Assembly (NCBI GenBank): GCA_903813345.2
Contig: CAIIXF020000009.1
Coordinates: 2,232,001 to 2,296,000, forward strand
Source of the DNA: Owenia fusiformis
Lineage: Eukaryota; Annelida; Polychaeta; Sabellida; Oweniidae
Direction of reading: 5' to 3'
Length of the DNA: 64,000 nt
Below are positions 35,601 through 43,287 of this stretch, piece by piece (position 1 is the first letter of the stretch; every line of letters starts with the position of its first letter). The notes beneath the pieces were generated by a model. The model was not told the origin of the DNA, ran no database searches, and saw nothing but the letters and a program-made list of their open reading frames with translations. The translations under genes and the position numbers were made by a program.

Positions 35601-38600
35601 TCATAATAAATCTTTATGTGACTTATACCATTTCACGTAATGGTTGAGTCGTGACCCTGAGAGAGTGGGTTCAAAAATATATGCAGAGTCAATCATAACA
35701 AATCTTTATGTGACTTATACCATTTCACGTAATGCTTGAGTCAGACCCTGAGAGAGTGGATACAAAAATATATGCAGAGTCAATCATAACAAATCTTTAT
35801 GTGACTTATACCATTTCACGTAATGGTTGAGTCAGACCCCGAGAGTTGGGTTCAAAAATAGGTCCAGGGAGTGGGTTAAAATATAGAGTGGGTTAAAATA
35901 TATCCAGAGTCAATCCATAATGGAACACACAATAGAAAATATGTTATTTAGATATGAATGTTTTAGACTTGAACAAATTATAACAAAAATTTTTGTGACT
36001 TATACCATTTCACGTAATGTATAAATTGAATTTATTTTTCATTTAAAACGCTAGAAATAAAGAAGCCAATTTGAATTAGTTTGCATTGAAAAAATAAAAG
36101 TGTCATATATTGAGTTCACATAAATGAATCAAATACTTTACATATCATATTGATCTTAGCAATTTTAGAGTCAATCGCCAGATTGGCAAAATCATAATTG
36201 AACCCCCACCTTTCCACCATGTTGCACATTGAATTGAATGTCCTATCCAATTAAATTCATTGACTTTAATCATTTCACCTTATCCAATTATTGAATTCAT
36301 TTTTCATTTAAAATGCTACCCTGCACTCAGAGTCTAGTTATTAAGTACCCTCTGCCTAGTATAGACTATATTACAGTTTAGCAGCCCAGCCCCAAAGACC
36401 GAAACCCATGACAGCTGGAGCAATAAATCATTTCACACCTACCACGCTGACGTATTCTCAACCAAACAGCGAGCTGGAAGGAACAAGTGTTAAATGCGTG
36501 CACAATAATTATGCGATTACGTCAGAGGAAATGACAATAGAGAAAGTAGTCCTTATTTCGATGACGAACTCTGAATTGCGCAGTGACTTCAGAGATTTAT
36601 TGAAAACTGAAAGAGTGAAGATGAAGTTCTCTCTTGAGAGGCAGAGTCTACCGAATGCAAAGGGTGTTGAAATGCTAGATATAAAGATGCAAATTAGAAT
36701 TAGTTTGCATTGACCAATATATCAAATAAATGACTGGTTAAGAACAGGATTAAAAAACAAAAATAAGTGATTCATTTTGTTTAAAGATTTTTTTTCTTGA
36801 GACCTGTAAAATTTCATCAAAGTGTCAGTCACATTTGCTCTATGGGGGTTGTACAGCCCCTGTAAGCTTCACAAAATCAGTATAGAGAATCCATATCATA
36901 CTACTTATCCCTCCGATAGATCAAATGTGACTGAAGCTTGACTCATTGTTGGCCAACCCCGAGATATTTGGTCTATGACGTCATAATCATATGTGACCAA
37001 CCCCAACCAATATCTCGGGGTGCTGTCCAGTAATTGTCACATAATCTGTACCGGTTACCTTACCAAATATTCTAGTGGTCACTACACTAGGGGAACCTGG
37101 TAGGGTGCAATTGAAGTATTTTGTCATTGGCTTCACAAATGGCATATAACTTAGCACATAGGGTGTTTATACAGTTTATTTTATGCTAATGTAAAAACAT
37201 TCAATTTTGCTTAATTTTCCATCACCAGTCACCAGCAGAAAACCTCCAAAAATAGCTTTGGACAGCAATGAGTTAATCTCCCCTTTCCTCCTAATGCACA
37301 TGTAATGGGTTTTATCATGCTCCCATACATTAAATTGCATGTTATAAACTAAATTAAATCCATTTATTTGGAAAAACAATTAAAAACATATCATAAATAA
37401 ACAAATAATTTAAACTGTATCAAATTATTCATAAAATTTGTGTGACTTTAACCATTTCACTCAATTTGATAATTGAATTAATTTCTGATTTAAAATGCTA
37501 GGAATAAAATGCTGATTTGAAATGAGTTTGCCTAAACGAATACAACAAATAAAAAACATATTTTGGTAATAATGACATTGTACAGTATCAGATTACGTTT
37601 TGGATTAATTCTAGAGCCAATCTTTTGATTGGTAAAAATGCTTCTATTCAGTTGAATACCCCAAATCACTTCACTTCATTTTTATCTCAAATTAACTCGT
37701 TAAATTAGCTCGTTTCTGGTGTTGCTCACCGTTTAGTATAAAAGGCCCGATCCCGGAATAATACTCAAGGGTTCACAGGCTCGAGCTCGTTGTGTCAACA
37801 CCTCTAACTGTTATATAGCATAAGTATATTATAGATCGTCACACATTTATAAAAGGGTGATTTTTATTTTGACAAATCAATTCCACATTCATGGGTGAAG
37901 TTTCAGGATCTTCTATTTGTGTATAATAAGGAAAAATTGACATCTAAATTTCCCAATAACGTAATAGCACACAGCTTGGCATATGAAATATCCTACAAAT
38001 AAAACAAAGCAGTTCTAATACAAGGATTTATATTGGCTGTTGTATATATTCTTTGAACGCAATCACTCTATGGATAATGTTTTCAAAATCATTATAAACG
38101 GATTACTTTATCTCAAAGACAATTTCAATAAACTGGATTTTACAGAACTCCCCTTATTTCTTAAAAATGGACTGATCCAAGAGCCGCCATATTGTTTTTT
38201 ATACGGGAAGCTTATCGTCACCCTTTAAACAAATAAATTTAAGTTGTAACAAAATATTCACAAAACTTATCGTGAAGTAAACCATTTCACTTAATTTAAT
38301 GACACTGTTCATATTTGACTTAAAATGCTAGAAATAAAGATGTTAATCAAATTTAGTTACCCTTGACAAGTAAACGTATAGAAATATTAGATAGTAATGA
38401 TGATAAAAAATTGCAAACTGATTAATTTTTGGGAACTTTTGGAGCCAATCCACTGGATTGGTAAATATAGATTGGTAAAGTATATCTCCCACATTAGATC
38501 CTGCAATGGTTTGAATTATTTGTCGCCTCACATCCCACCCTAAACTAGTAAGTCTGATTTGAACACTCAGTTTTTGATTTAATTATTACAAATAATATAA

Positions 38601-41600
38601 TGGACCAGATTTACTATGGCAAGTGATTTTGAATAATCAATTCTTCCACAATGAGTACTTTCTGGCCATAAATTCAATGGTTTTTGATATGTCACCACCA
38701 AAAAGTGGTGACATATTGTTATGGTCTCCGTTTTTTTTGACTGCAGTTGGTGGTTGGCGGTTGGTGGTTGGCTTATGTAACAAATTCTTCCAACTTCCAA
38801 TAACTTAACAAAATACTGTTTAGACTGACTTTCAAAATCTTCTACTAGTTTTCAGAAATTCATATCGGTCTTTATATAAAAGATTTGACCTCTAATACTT
38901 TTAAGGTCAATAAAGTTTTTTTCAACTTGACCTTGCATCTGATTTGACCTTCAATGACCTTCTCAAGGTCAAAAAAGGTCAAAGATGTTTTTTCAACTTG
39001 CTTCAAATTGACCATTTTTTCAAAATTATCTGCAAGATCTCAAAAATTCAAATCTGACTATAGTTTAAACATTCAATGGCATTCTCAAGGTCAAAAGAGA
39101 TTTGACATTCAATTAGCTTTTCAAGGTCAAAAAAGGTCAAAAAGGTATTTTTTCAAGTTGCTTCAAATTGACCAATCTTTTTTTCAAAACCATCTACAAG
39201 TTAGCAGAAGTTCAAATCTGACTATAGATTTGACCTTCAATGACCTTCTCAAGGTCAACAAGGTATCTGAAAAAGTATGGATTAGGACCCCACCTTGTCA
39301 CTTTTTTAAAAAAAATGTAAGGCTTATTTTCTAAAAAAGAGGATCTTGTTTTTCTCAATTTGAATATATCAAATGTTTCTTCTGCACTACGTATATTAAT
39401 AAGTTCTGGAAAGGGGATGGGTATTGAAATGCGATAAAGTTAAAAACCACATTTCCCATGTTATTTTCCCATAGGTAAAACTCATGCTATCCATTGTTTT
39501 CAGCATGATTTCAGCATATCTTCAAATCTAGACTTTCAATACCATTCAACTTTTGAAGATGTTTTAGACCCCTTGTTTAAAAATCTTTTCAAGCAATAAA
39601 ATCAGAAAAAGAAGATCCTCTTTTGAGCAAAGAAGACCAACATTTTGAAAAAATTGTTGATGTGGTCCCTACTTATAATATTCCGAATTGTGGGATTAAT
39701 ATTTTTATCATCATGGGGACTTGAATTGAAAGAAAACATATTGTTTTAATAAAAAACATTGTATTTGTGCCCAGAAAGTACTCACGGTTAAATATATGAC
39801 CGTCTAAAATCACTTGCCATACTGCACATGGACAGCTTCTGACTATAGATTTGACATTCAATGACATTATCAAGGTAAAAAAGATTTGACCTTCAATGAC
39901 CTTCTCAAGGTCAAAAAGGTACTTTTATCTTGCTTCAAATTGACCAATATTTTTTTTCAAAATCATCCACAAGTTCTCAGAAGTTCAAATCTGACTATAG
40001 ATTGGAGATGTCCTTCAATGACCTTCTTATATTCAAAAAAGGCCTTTTTTAGCTTGCTTCAAATTCACCAATTCATTTTTTCAAAATCATCTACAAATTC
40101 TCAGAAATTCAAATCTGACTTAAGATTGAACTCATAATATTGTGAGCAACTAGATAGTGACATTTTTTCATGTTAATGCCTTGTTAAAACAATATGTTTT
40201 CTTTCAAGTAATGTCCGCATGATAATGAAATATCAACCAACTCTTGAAAAAGTATGGATTAGGACCCCATGTTGTCACTTTTTTAAAAAAATGATTAGAC
40301 TTATTTTCTAATAACATTTTGATATATTTCTCAATATAAATATATCAAAAGTTTATTCCACGCTATATTGACTAATGACGTGGTCACATTTACTCCGACA
40401 CCGGCACCTGGCAGTGGCCTATGGGAATTTTGTTCAAAACTGAATGCAATTATTTATCAAATCTTAATTTGCCAGGCATCAATACTGAAAATTGGAGCAA
40501 GTGTGACCATGGTATAAGGCAAAGCTAACATGCCCTATAAGAAGGTATATTTCTATTTTCAGGATATGATGGACAGGGATAAGAAAGACAGATTGCCAGA
40601 GATGCAAGTTGGATTCATAGATTCAATCTGTCTACCTGTGTACCAGGTAAATTCCTTTTTAATACCATTGTACTTTTATTTCACATTGAATAACACCAGG
40701 AAATATATGCTCCCCCCTCAAATATTAACCTTGTTGTACTGATATTGAAATCATGCACTCTGGTTGTTCCCATAAGTTGTTCTCTGACATTTGTTCATTA
40801 AATGTATTTGCAATGTTCAAGAAAAATTGTTTCAATTAAAATTTAGAATACTTAACTGCTTTTTTGTTAAGATATTACTGTATTTAATTGCATTACTGTA
40901 TTTAATTACCAAGCAGCACTTATCTGTAGCGGCTGTATTCATAGAAGCAGCACAGAAAAAGTCATTGATGCACTTGTATGGACACCTCTTGAGACCAGAA
41001 GGGATATGCAAATTTTGAGATTCATGTATCGTGTAAAGCACAATTTATGTCCAAAATACATTAACGATATTTTTGAGCCTAAGACATAAGATAGATTACA
41101 GATTGCCCGCAAAATGCTCAGATAAACTGAAAAAGTCGCCAGCTTTTAATGCTGCCTCACTGTGGAACAGAGCTCCACAATATCTAAAAGAAAGTCTGAA
41201 TCTTCCTATCTTTAAAAATCGCCAAAAGAAACTTATTCAAAAATCAAAACCTAATTTTGACCCTACAACCAAACTAAAGCTTACCAGGAACTTAGAAATT
41301 GTACTTAACAGATTCAGAGTAGATCTGATTTTGAAAGCCCAACTATATGCACACAACTTTACCACGTTAAACAATCCCAACTGTGCATGTGGATTACCTG
41401 AAACCCCAAAACATTTTTTAGATGCCCTCAAAATTTTGCAAGCAGAACAATGTTCTTTAATAAAATCTCAATATACAAACCAAAGACCATCAAAAATGAA
41501 AATCAAATTATGCATTTCTTGAAATATGGAAGCAATGACCTTTCAATCCTTCAAAAGAAGGAACTTTTTGAAAACGTTGCAAACTTTATCCAAGAAAATA

Positions 41601-42402
41601 TGAAATAAGACCCCTTCCATAGTTTTTTGTATCATCCTCATCTCCCTTTTTGCCCTCATGGAACCAATGACTTGACACCTAAATCTCATTCTTAGCCAGA
41701 CACTCCCAGTTCTTTTATGCCACAATAGACAAAATGCTGTTCCTAATTGTATTAAATATATAATATGTACTTTAGCTTGGCCTATAATGCCACTAGGCGA
41801 TTGGCAAGCCATTCGATGTTAATTTGAATATCATGAAATAAATAGTTTATCATATAAAAAAAAAATTGCAGGCACTAGTCAAAGTTGTCATACTACTGAA
41901 CCTTTTTTTACAAAATTACTGTACTTATTTTCAGGCACTAGTCAAAGTTGGTCATACTACTAAACCTCTTTCAAAAAATTACCGAACATAATTTCAGGCA
42001 ATAATCAAAGTTTGCCATACTATTGAACCTCTTCGAAAATATTGAACATAATTTCAGGCAATAGTCAAAGTTTGTCATTCTACTGAACCTCTTTTAAAAA
42101 ATGTCTGTAATTAATTTCAGGCACTAGTCAAAGTTTGTCATTCTACTGAACCTCTTTTAAAAAATGTCTGTAATTAATTTCAGGCACTAGTCAAAGTTTG
42201 TCATTCTACTGAACCTCTTTTAAAAAATTTCTGTAATTAATTTCAGGCACTAGTCAAAGTTTGCCATACTACTGAACCTCTATTAAAAGGATGCAAAGAT
42301 AACAGGGAAAACTGGACAAATGAAATGCGGAGATATAATAAACTCAAAGAGGAGCACAACCAGGAGAATAACAACAAGAGGGAAGGAGATCAGGAGTTAT
42401 AG
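14466..42402 (+). CDS. PDE5: PDE5-like cyclic-nucleotide phosphodiesterase (PDE5/6/11 clade), 3' ten exons
   Basis: Ten exons join to 1299 nt with consistent phases: 14466-14609, 15350-15493, 19267-19413, 20752-20859, 21239-21436, 21873-21973, 22661-22738, 23731-23869, 40563-40646, 42247-42402. They encode the C-terminal half of GAF-B (NKIDG...FNNNDQ), the linker helix and a full class I PDE catalytic domain. Seen: YHNWRHAFN (general-acid His and metal His), [11 protein letters not shown] (metal His and Asp, the PDE signature), [19 protein letters not shown] (metal Asp), EFFEQGDRE and [10 protein letters not shown] (purine-clamp Gln). The family hydrolyses cGMP (PDE11 also cAMP) to the 5'-nucleotide in the cytosol, with GAF domains giving allosteric control. 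The C-terminal helices ([16 protein letters not shown]) resemble PDE5, while [13 protein letters not shown] and PWEV resemble PDE11, so an early-branching PDE5/11 member is possible. The N-terminal exons are missing from the window. Confidence 0.92.
14610..15349. other. PDE intron (14610-15349)
   Basis: GTATGT...TATTTTAG. It contains a C-run of about 13 near 15117-15129 and, near 15229-15275, a GCATCTGTAT...GATATTTTGCA block shared with 21172-21215 and 49402-49440. No further exon was recognised. Confidence 0.7.
15350..15493 (+). CDS. PDE5: PDE exon 2 of window: end of GAF-B and linker
   Basis: 48 codons between ATATTTTAG and AAG|GTAAGT, phase 0. It contains [18 protein letters not shown], the highly conserved last helix of PDE5/11 GAF-B, followed by the connecting helix LH1 (VMSYHA...EEANKLK). 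Confidence 0.93.
15583..15866. mobile_element. TTAA MITE, copy 1
   Basis: TTAACCTCTTGAATCCCAG at the left and TCAAGAGATTAA at the right form terminal inverted repeats that begin with the TTAA target. A second copy in the opposite orientation is at 22079-22369, with about 290 bp of shared interior (GAGGTGATGAGATATCTCGTCA versus its complement). There is no coding capacity; it is probably piggyBac-type. Confidence 0.75.
15867..17016. other. PDE intron DNA, nothing recognised
   Basis: AT-rich intron sequence between the MITE and the 34-bp minisatellite. No exon or repeat unit was identified. Confidence 0.5.
17017..18376. repeat. 34-bp minisatellite, about 40 copies, in PDE intron
   Basis: The unit is GAAGTGCTCTCCTGTGGGAG + GTCTGTACTCCCTG. 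It is almost perfectly regular, with a few diagnostic variants (GGAAGG, GGAGAT, GGGAAG, GGAGGTATTT). Since 34 is not a multiple of three and no frame of the unit contains a stop, several overlapping frames of 450-485 codons open on both strands; these are artefacts. Units 10-17 (from about 17338) are repeated as units 18-25 (from about 17610), a 272-bp higher-order duplication. Confidence 0.97.
18377..19133. other. PDE intron DNA, nothing recognised
   Basis: AT-rich intron between the minisatellite and exon 3. No further coding signal was found. Confidence 0.5.
19134..19157 (+). promoter_or_regulatory. Cluster of four AGGTCA-type half-sites
   Basis: AGGTCA-G-AGGTCA-AGGTCA-GGTCA. The first pair forms a DR1, the arrangement bound by RXR heterodimers and HNF4-type nuclear receptors. 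It lies 110 bp upstream of a catalytic exon, inside an intron. Function is inferred only from the motif. Confidence 0.3.
19267..19413 (+). CDS. PDE5: PDE exon 3 of window: start of catalytic domain
   Basis: 49 codons between TGTTTTCAG and GAT|GTGAGT, phase 0: [20 protein letters not shown] ... [18 protein letters not shown]. It matches the first helices of class I PDE catalytic domains (FSDF, IRMF.DL.L...F). Confidence 0.92.
19414..19702. other. PDE intron DNA left of hAT element
   Basis: It has a short G-run near 19557-19565. The phrase CATATAAGGCTTACATGACCATAT at 19622-19645 closely resembles the sequence immediately right of the hAT insertion (20398-20421). This suggests a pre-existing local duplication, one copy of which was the hAT target. 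Confidence 0.45.
19703..20397 (+). mobile_element. hAT transposon remnant with perfect 8-bp target duplication
   Basis: The termini are TAGGGGTGGGACGG (left) and CCGTCCCATCCCTA (right), one mismatch apart as inverted repeats. They are flanked by CATATAAG on both sides (19695-19702 and 20398-20405). An 8-bp duplication is the hAT hallmark. CCGAACCG-type subterminal repeats lie inside both ends. At 695 bp it is an internally deleted, nonautonomous copy that still retains the start of a transposase-like reading frame. Confidence 0.88.
20172..20285 (+). pseudogene. N-terminal stub of hAT transposase (BED-finger start)
   Basis: A 37-codon frame from ATG 20172 to TAA 20285, beginning [10 protein letters not shown]. 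It contains TKLKSAVW, which resembles the entry of a BED zinc finger (K-S-x-V-W), after which the frame diverges and stops. It lies inside the hAT remnant, so it is best read as the surviving start codon region of a deleted transposase gene. Confidence 0.45.
20752..20859 (+). CDS. PDE5: PDE exon 4 of window: HNWRH catalytic motif
   Basis: 36 codons between TTCTTACAG and AAG|GTATGT, phase 0. [31 protein letters not shown] contains the general-acid His and the first metal-ligand His (YHNWRHAFN). Confidence 0.95.
21239..21436 (+). CDS. PDE5: PDE exon 5 of window: HD signature
   Basis: 66 codons between GTTTTCAG and AAG|GTAAGC, phase 0. It contains [20 protein letters not shown], with the metal-ligand His-Asp pair, then [23 protein letters not shown]. 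It fits the PROSITE-type PDE signature HDxxHxGxxN. Confidence 0.96.
21873..21973 (+). CDS. PDE5: PDE exon 6 of window
   Basis: 101 nt between CTGTTTTAG and CAG|GTAGGT, leaving two bases for the next exon (AG|G). It encodes [20 protein letters not shown] + [24 protein letters not shown] is the conserved PDE helix before the H-loop/M-loop region. Confidence 0.94.
22079..22369. mobile_element. TTAA MITE, copy 2 (inverted relative to copy 1)
   Basis: Ends TTAACCTCTTGACTACCC and GGGATTCAAGAGGTTAA. It matches the reverse complement of 15583-15866 through most of its length. No ORF. Confidence 0.75.
22661..22738 (+). CDS. PDE5: PDE exon 7 of window
   Basis: 78 nt (1+75+2) between TTTTCTAG and CAG|GTAAAT. 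It encodes (R)[20 protein letters not shown] + HRELLR, the M-loop side of the catalytic domain. Phases match both neighbours. Confidence 0.92.
22739..23269. other. PDE intron 22739-23295, left part
   Basis: GTAAAT donor followed by AT-rich intron DNA leading into the duplicated acceptor block. No extra exon was recognised. Confidence 0.5.
23270..23782 (+). repeat. 87-bp tandem duplication of splice acceptor and exon start, six copies
   Basis: Each copy has TTATATCATGTCATTGTAG followed by AAGTATGATGATGACAGCCT and the next 30 or so bases of the exon. Exon-start positions are 23296, 23383, 23470, 23557, 23644 and 23731, exactly 87 bp apart. Only the last copy runs on into the complete exon with the family-typical KPWEV. 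Copies 1-4 read KPLEV and copy 5 KPFEV. Copies 1-2 and 3-4 alternate the same variants (GGTTTTAGTG, then GGTATTACTG), so a two-unit step was also duplicated. 87 is a multiple of three and the unit has no stop, so the entire block is one open frame in the phase of the gene. Confidence 0.95.
23731..23869 (+). CDS. PDE5: PDE exon 8 of window: metal-binding Asp
   Basis: 139 nt after CATTGTAG, ending GTT|GTAAGT. (R)[20 protein letters not shown] ... [18 protein letters not shown]. The Asp of TACD is the distal metal ligand. I chose the sixth acceptor because only this copy carries the conserved Trp and continues without the repeat insert. The first acceptor at 23296 would add 145 in-frame residues. 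Confidence 0.93.
23870..24506. other. PDE intron DNA left of the transposon stack
   Basis: Start of a 16.7-kb intron (donor GTAAGT at 23870, acceptor at 40562). AT-rich, no repeat recognised. Confidence 0.5.
25790..26647. mobile_element. 858-bp nonautonomous element with 32-bp inverted ends
   Basis: The left end CACGGTGTCCAACCCAAACG (continuing CTCTTACATGCA) recurs inverted at the right end (26616-26647) with one or two mismatches. A direct repeat of host sequence flanks it loosely (25613-25740 resembles 26667-26795), so it may sit within a duplicated ~1-kb segment. No coding capacity was recognised and no clear target duplication was found. Confidence 0.6.
26910..27345 (+). pseudogene. Relic of repeat-borne Cys-rich protein (GCDTTS / YQAG.VWGQ family)
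   Basis: Frame-broken coding relic inside the TAGTG-ended element. In order: KHDTSATTT, which resembles the family's [19 protein letters not shown]; after a frameshift, [20 protein letters not shown]; then [16 protein letters not shown] and a degraded cysteine cluster ([20 protein letters not shown]). I recognise this order from uncharacterised proteins found in many copies in invertebrate genomes. The GCDTTS segment recalls the GCD(Y/T) motif of FEN1/XPG-like nucleases, which is inference only. Several Cys are lost and the frame shifts once, so it is not functional. Confidence 0.5.
27480..28610. repeat. Three direct subterminal repeats of the TAGTG-ended element
   Basis: Blocks starting near 27484, 27950 and 28290 share CAAAATAAGAGCCCTCCCAA, ACATGCTTT, CCACATTTATCTCTATATAT, the ATGGCGGCCATTTTGAAT motif and GATCACAGGGATGGAATTTT. 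The last block leads into the right terminus, and its inverse partner (CCAAGATGGCCG) is seen at the left end near 25090. Confidence 0.75.
30102..31855. repeat. Nested palindromic block with CCCGAGG/GATATATTATATC cores
   Basis: The left arm (about 30102-30325: TTATCCCATACTTGG, CAGGTACATAAAGCAGGTTT, AGGCAGATATAGC) is mirrored by the right arm (about 31289-31855: GGCAGATATATT motifs, AAACCTGCTATATGTATCTG, CCAAGTATGGGAC). Within it are further short perfect palindromes around TATCTGCCC/GGGCAGATA and GTATATTGTATTTC. The middle contains R-family sequence (30590-30900). It resembles the blocks at 51926-52413 in style and motif. Confidence 0.6.
33690..33990 (+). pseudogene. Mariner transposase C-terminal fragment
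   Basis: It reads [20 protein letters not shown], then [13 protein letters not shown], then [14 protein letters not shown] followed by a stop. This corresponds to the second catalytic Asp block (DNA.PH) and the SPDLxPxDyhLF block (third acidic residue) of mariner transposases. There is an in-frame stop at about 33908 and the region upstream is missing or shifted, so the gene is dead. It lies just inside the right terminal repeat of the mariner described above, in the expected orientation. Confidence 0.85.
34450..35860. repeat. 92-bp tandem array, about 15-16 copies
   Basis: The unit starts GGTTGAGTCGTGACCCTGAG and ends TATACCATTTCACGTAAT. Units alternate between GTCGTGACC, GTCGAGACC (92 bp) and GTCAGACC (90 bp) versions in no simple order. 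The last copies are degenerate. Diverged relatives of the GTGACTTATACCATTTCACGTAAT part recur at 35995-36020, 37440-37465 and 38270-38300. Confidence 0.95.
35930..38420. repeat. Diverged interspersed relatives of the 92-bp unit flank
   Basis: Three blocks (about 35960-36110, 37380-37540, 38230-38370) share AACAAA(A/T)TATTCA, ACCATTTCAC, and TTAAAATGCTAGAAATAAA followed by AATTAGTTTGC-like sequence. This is an old dispersed family in the same intron. A 101-codon frame at 36408-36713 shows no recognised domain and overlaps a repeat shared with 51550-51650, so I do not call a gene. Confidence 0.5.
38880..40140. repeat. Diverged ~110-bp repeats rich in AGGTCA
   Basis: Units carry TGACCTTCTCAAGGTCAAAA, then AGGTCAAA, then CAACTTGCTTCAAATTGACCA and CAGAAGTTCAAATCTGACTA. 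Copies are seen at about 38940-39065, 39070-39260, 39840-39990 and 40000-40130, and again outside the gene at 50250-50510. Confidence 0.75.
40563..40646 (+). CDS. PDE5: PDE exon 9 of window: purine-clamp glutamine
   Basis: 28 codons between TATTTTCAG and CAG|GTAAAT, phase 0. [20 protein letters not shown] then SICLPVYQ. The Gln of MQVGFID is the invariant residue that binds the purine in PDE5-type enzymes, and the Phe is the hydrophobic clamp partner. Confidence 0.95.
40930..41600 (+). pseudogene. 3' fragment of a different LINE ORF2
   Basis: Translation pieces include [20 protein letters not shown] with [18 protein letters not shown], followed (41073-41522) by a frame with [32 protein letters not shown] and [17 protein letters not shown]. 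This is the usual C-terminus of many non-LTR retrotransposon polymerases (LEQRR...MFRI, SLWN.LP, CxCGxxET..HF). It has frameshifts and stops, lacks the RT core, and is 5'-truncated as is common for LINE insertions. It sits in the last PDE intron, same strand. Confidence 0.75.
41872..42246 (+). repeat. 63-bp tandem duplication of the terminal exon's splice acceptor, seven copies
   Basis: Exon-start positions follow TTTCAG (or TTGCAG) at 41872, 41935, 41998, 42058, 42121, 42184 and 42247. Spacing is 63 bp except one of 60 bp. Each copy reproduces GCACTAGTCAAAGTTTGYCA and TACTGAACCTCTTTTAAAA, then intron-like sequence up to the next CAG. Copies 2-6 run into an in-frame TAA before the next acceptor. 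The seventh copy is the exon that continues to the gene's stop. Confidence 0.95.
42247..42402 (+). CDS. PDE5: PDE terminal coding exon
   Basis: 52 codons including TAG at 42400-42402. [20 protein letters not shown] continuing [19 protein letters not shown] and ending GDQEL. ALVKV is PDE11-like, while [13 protein letters not shown] parallels the PDE5 C-terminal helix. The charged tail ends without a CaaX box, unlike PDE6. Confidence 0.92.
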   Translation, partial: ALVKVCHTTEPLLKGCKDNRENWTNEMRRYNKLKEEHNQENNNKREGDQEL

Positions 42403-43030
42403 CGTTAAGAGGGAGTCATTAAGAGGGAGATTTGAAGGAGCAGCAGGATTATCTTTAATCATCAGTCAGATTATGGATCATGCTGATTCAGGTTGTGCAA
42501 AGACATGATCCGTTAACCCTGATGATCAATCCTATGTACAATTCCATGGATTGAAAATTCATTGCAAATGTGGCATTATGAATTATTCGATTGACATTCT
42601 CAATGTCAACTTATGTCAACTTGATATGTGTGGAGTTGAGTCGAAAAGTAGACCTAATCCATATATTGTGAAATAATGCATGAATATTTTGTTCAAATGC
42701 GAAGAAGCATTTTATAGCTGATATTAAAGGTTGTCTGAGTTTAATTTTTAAAATGTTATACACTTGTATTTATTTGTGTGTTTACTGATGTTTTTCATGT
42801 GCCGACATTTTTGTGCAAGTTCACAAAATGAAATGTATTCACGCACCTTGAGATGATTATGTTACGGCAGAGGATGTTTCACAAACTGTTAGCTTGACTG
42901 TTCAAAACTCTTCTCATTGTGATCCTACTATGTAAGAGTGATCCATATATGAACTATCCATACAAAACCATTAATATAGTGCTTCTAGACCTTCTGTTGA
43001 TAGCGCAGAATAATAAATATATTTTGCAAA
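42403..43030 (+). other. Probable PDE 3' UTR
   Basis: Noncoding sequence following the stop. The first AATAAA seen downstream is at 43012-43017, at the start of the 96-bp repeats, giving a candidate 610-nt 3' UTR. Another AATAAA is at about 43680. Which is used cannot be told from the sequence. Confidence 0.4.
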
Positions 43031-43287
43031 TGTGGTCAGAATCCTTTTATCTGATTTTAGAACCCAGAATTGTGTATCCAATTTTAGAAGCATTCTAGCG
43101 CAGAATGATAAATATGTTTTGCAATTGTGGTCAGAATCCTTGTATCTGATTTTAGAACCCAGAATCTGTGTATCCAATTTTAGAAGCATTCTAGCGCAGA
43201 ATGATAAATATATTTTGCAAATGTGGTCAGAATCCTTGTATCTGATTTTAGAACCCAGAATCTGTGTATCCAATTTTAGAAGCATTT
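43004..43287. repeat. 96-bp tandem repeat, three copies
   Basis: The unit is GCGCAGAATGATAAATATGT + TTTGCAAATGTGGTCAGAAT + CCTTGTATCTGATTTTAGAA + CCCAGAATCTGTGTATCCAA + TTTTAGAAGCATTCTA, with few mismatches. It probably lies in or just after the PDE 3' UTR. Confidence 0.93.

Noticed and set aside
36408-36713. 101-codon frame [10 protein letters not shown]...
   Set aside because: No recognised motif. Part of it is related to noncoding sequence at 51550-51650, so it belongs to an interspersed repeat.
41073-41522. 149-codon frame as a novel gene
   Set aside because: It matches the generic C-terminus of LINE polymerases ([16 protein letters not shown]) and upstream parts are frame-broken.
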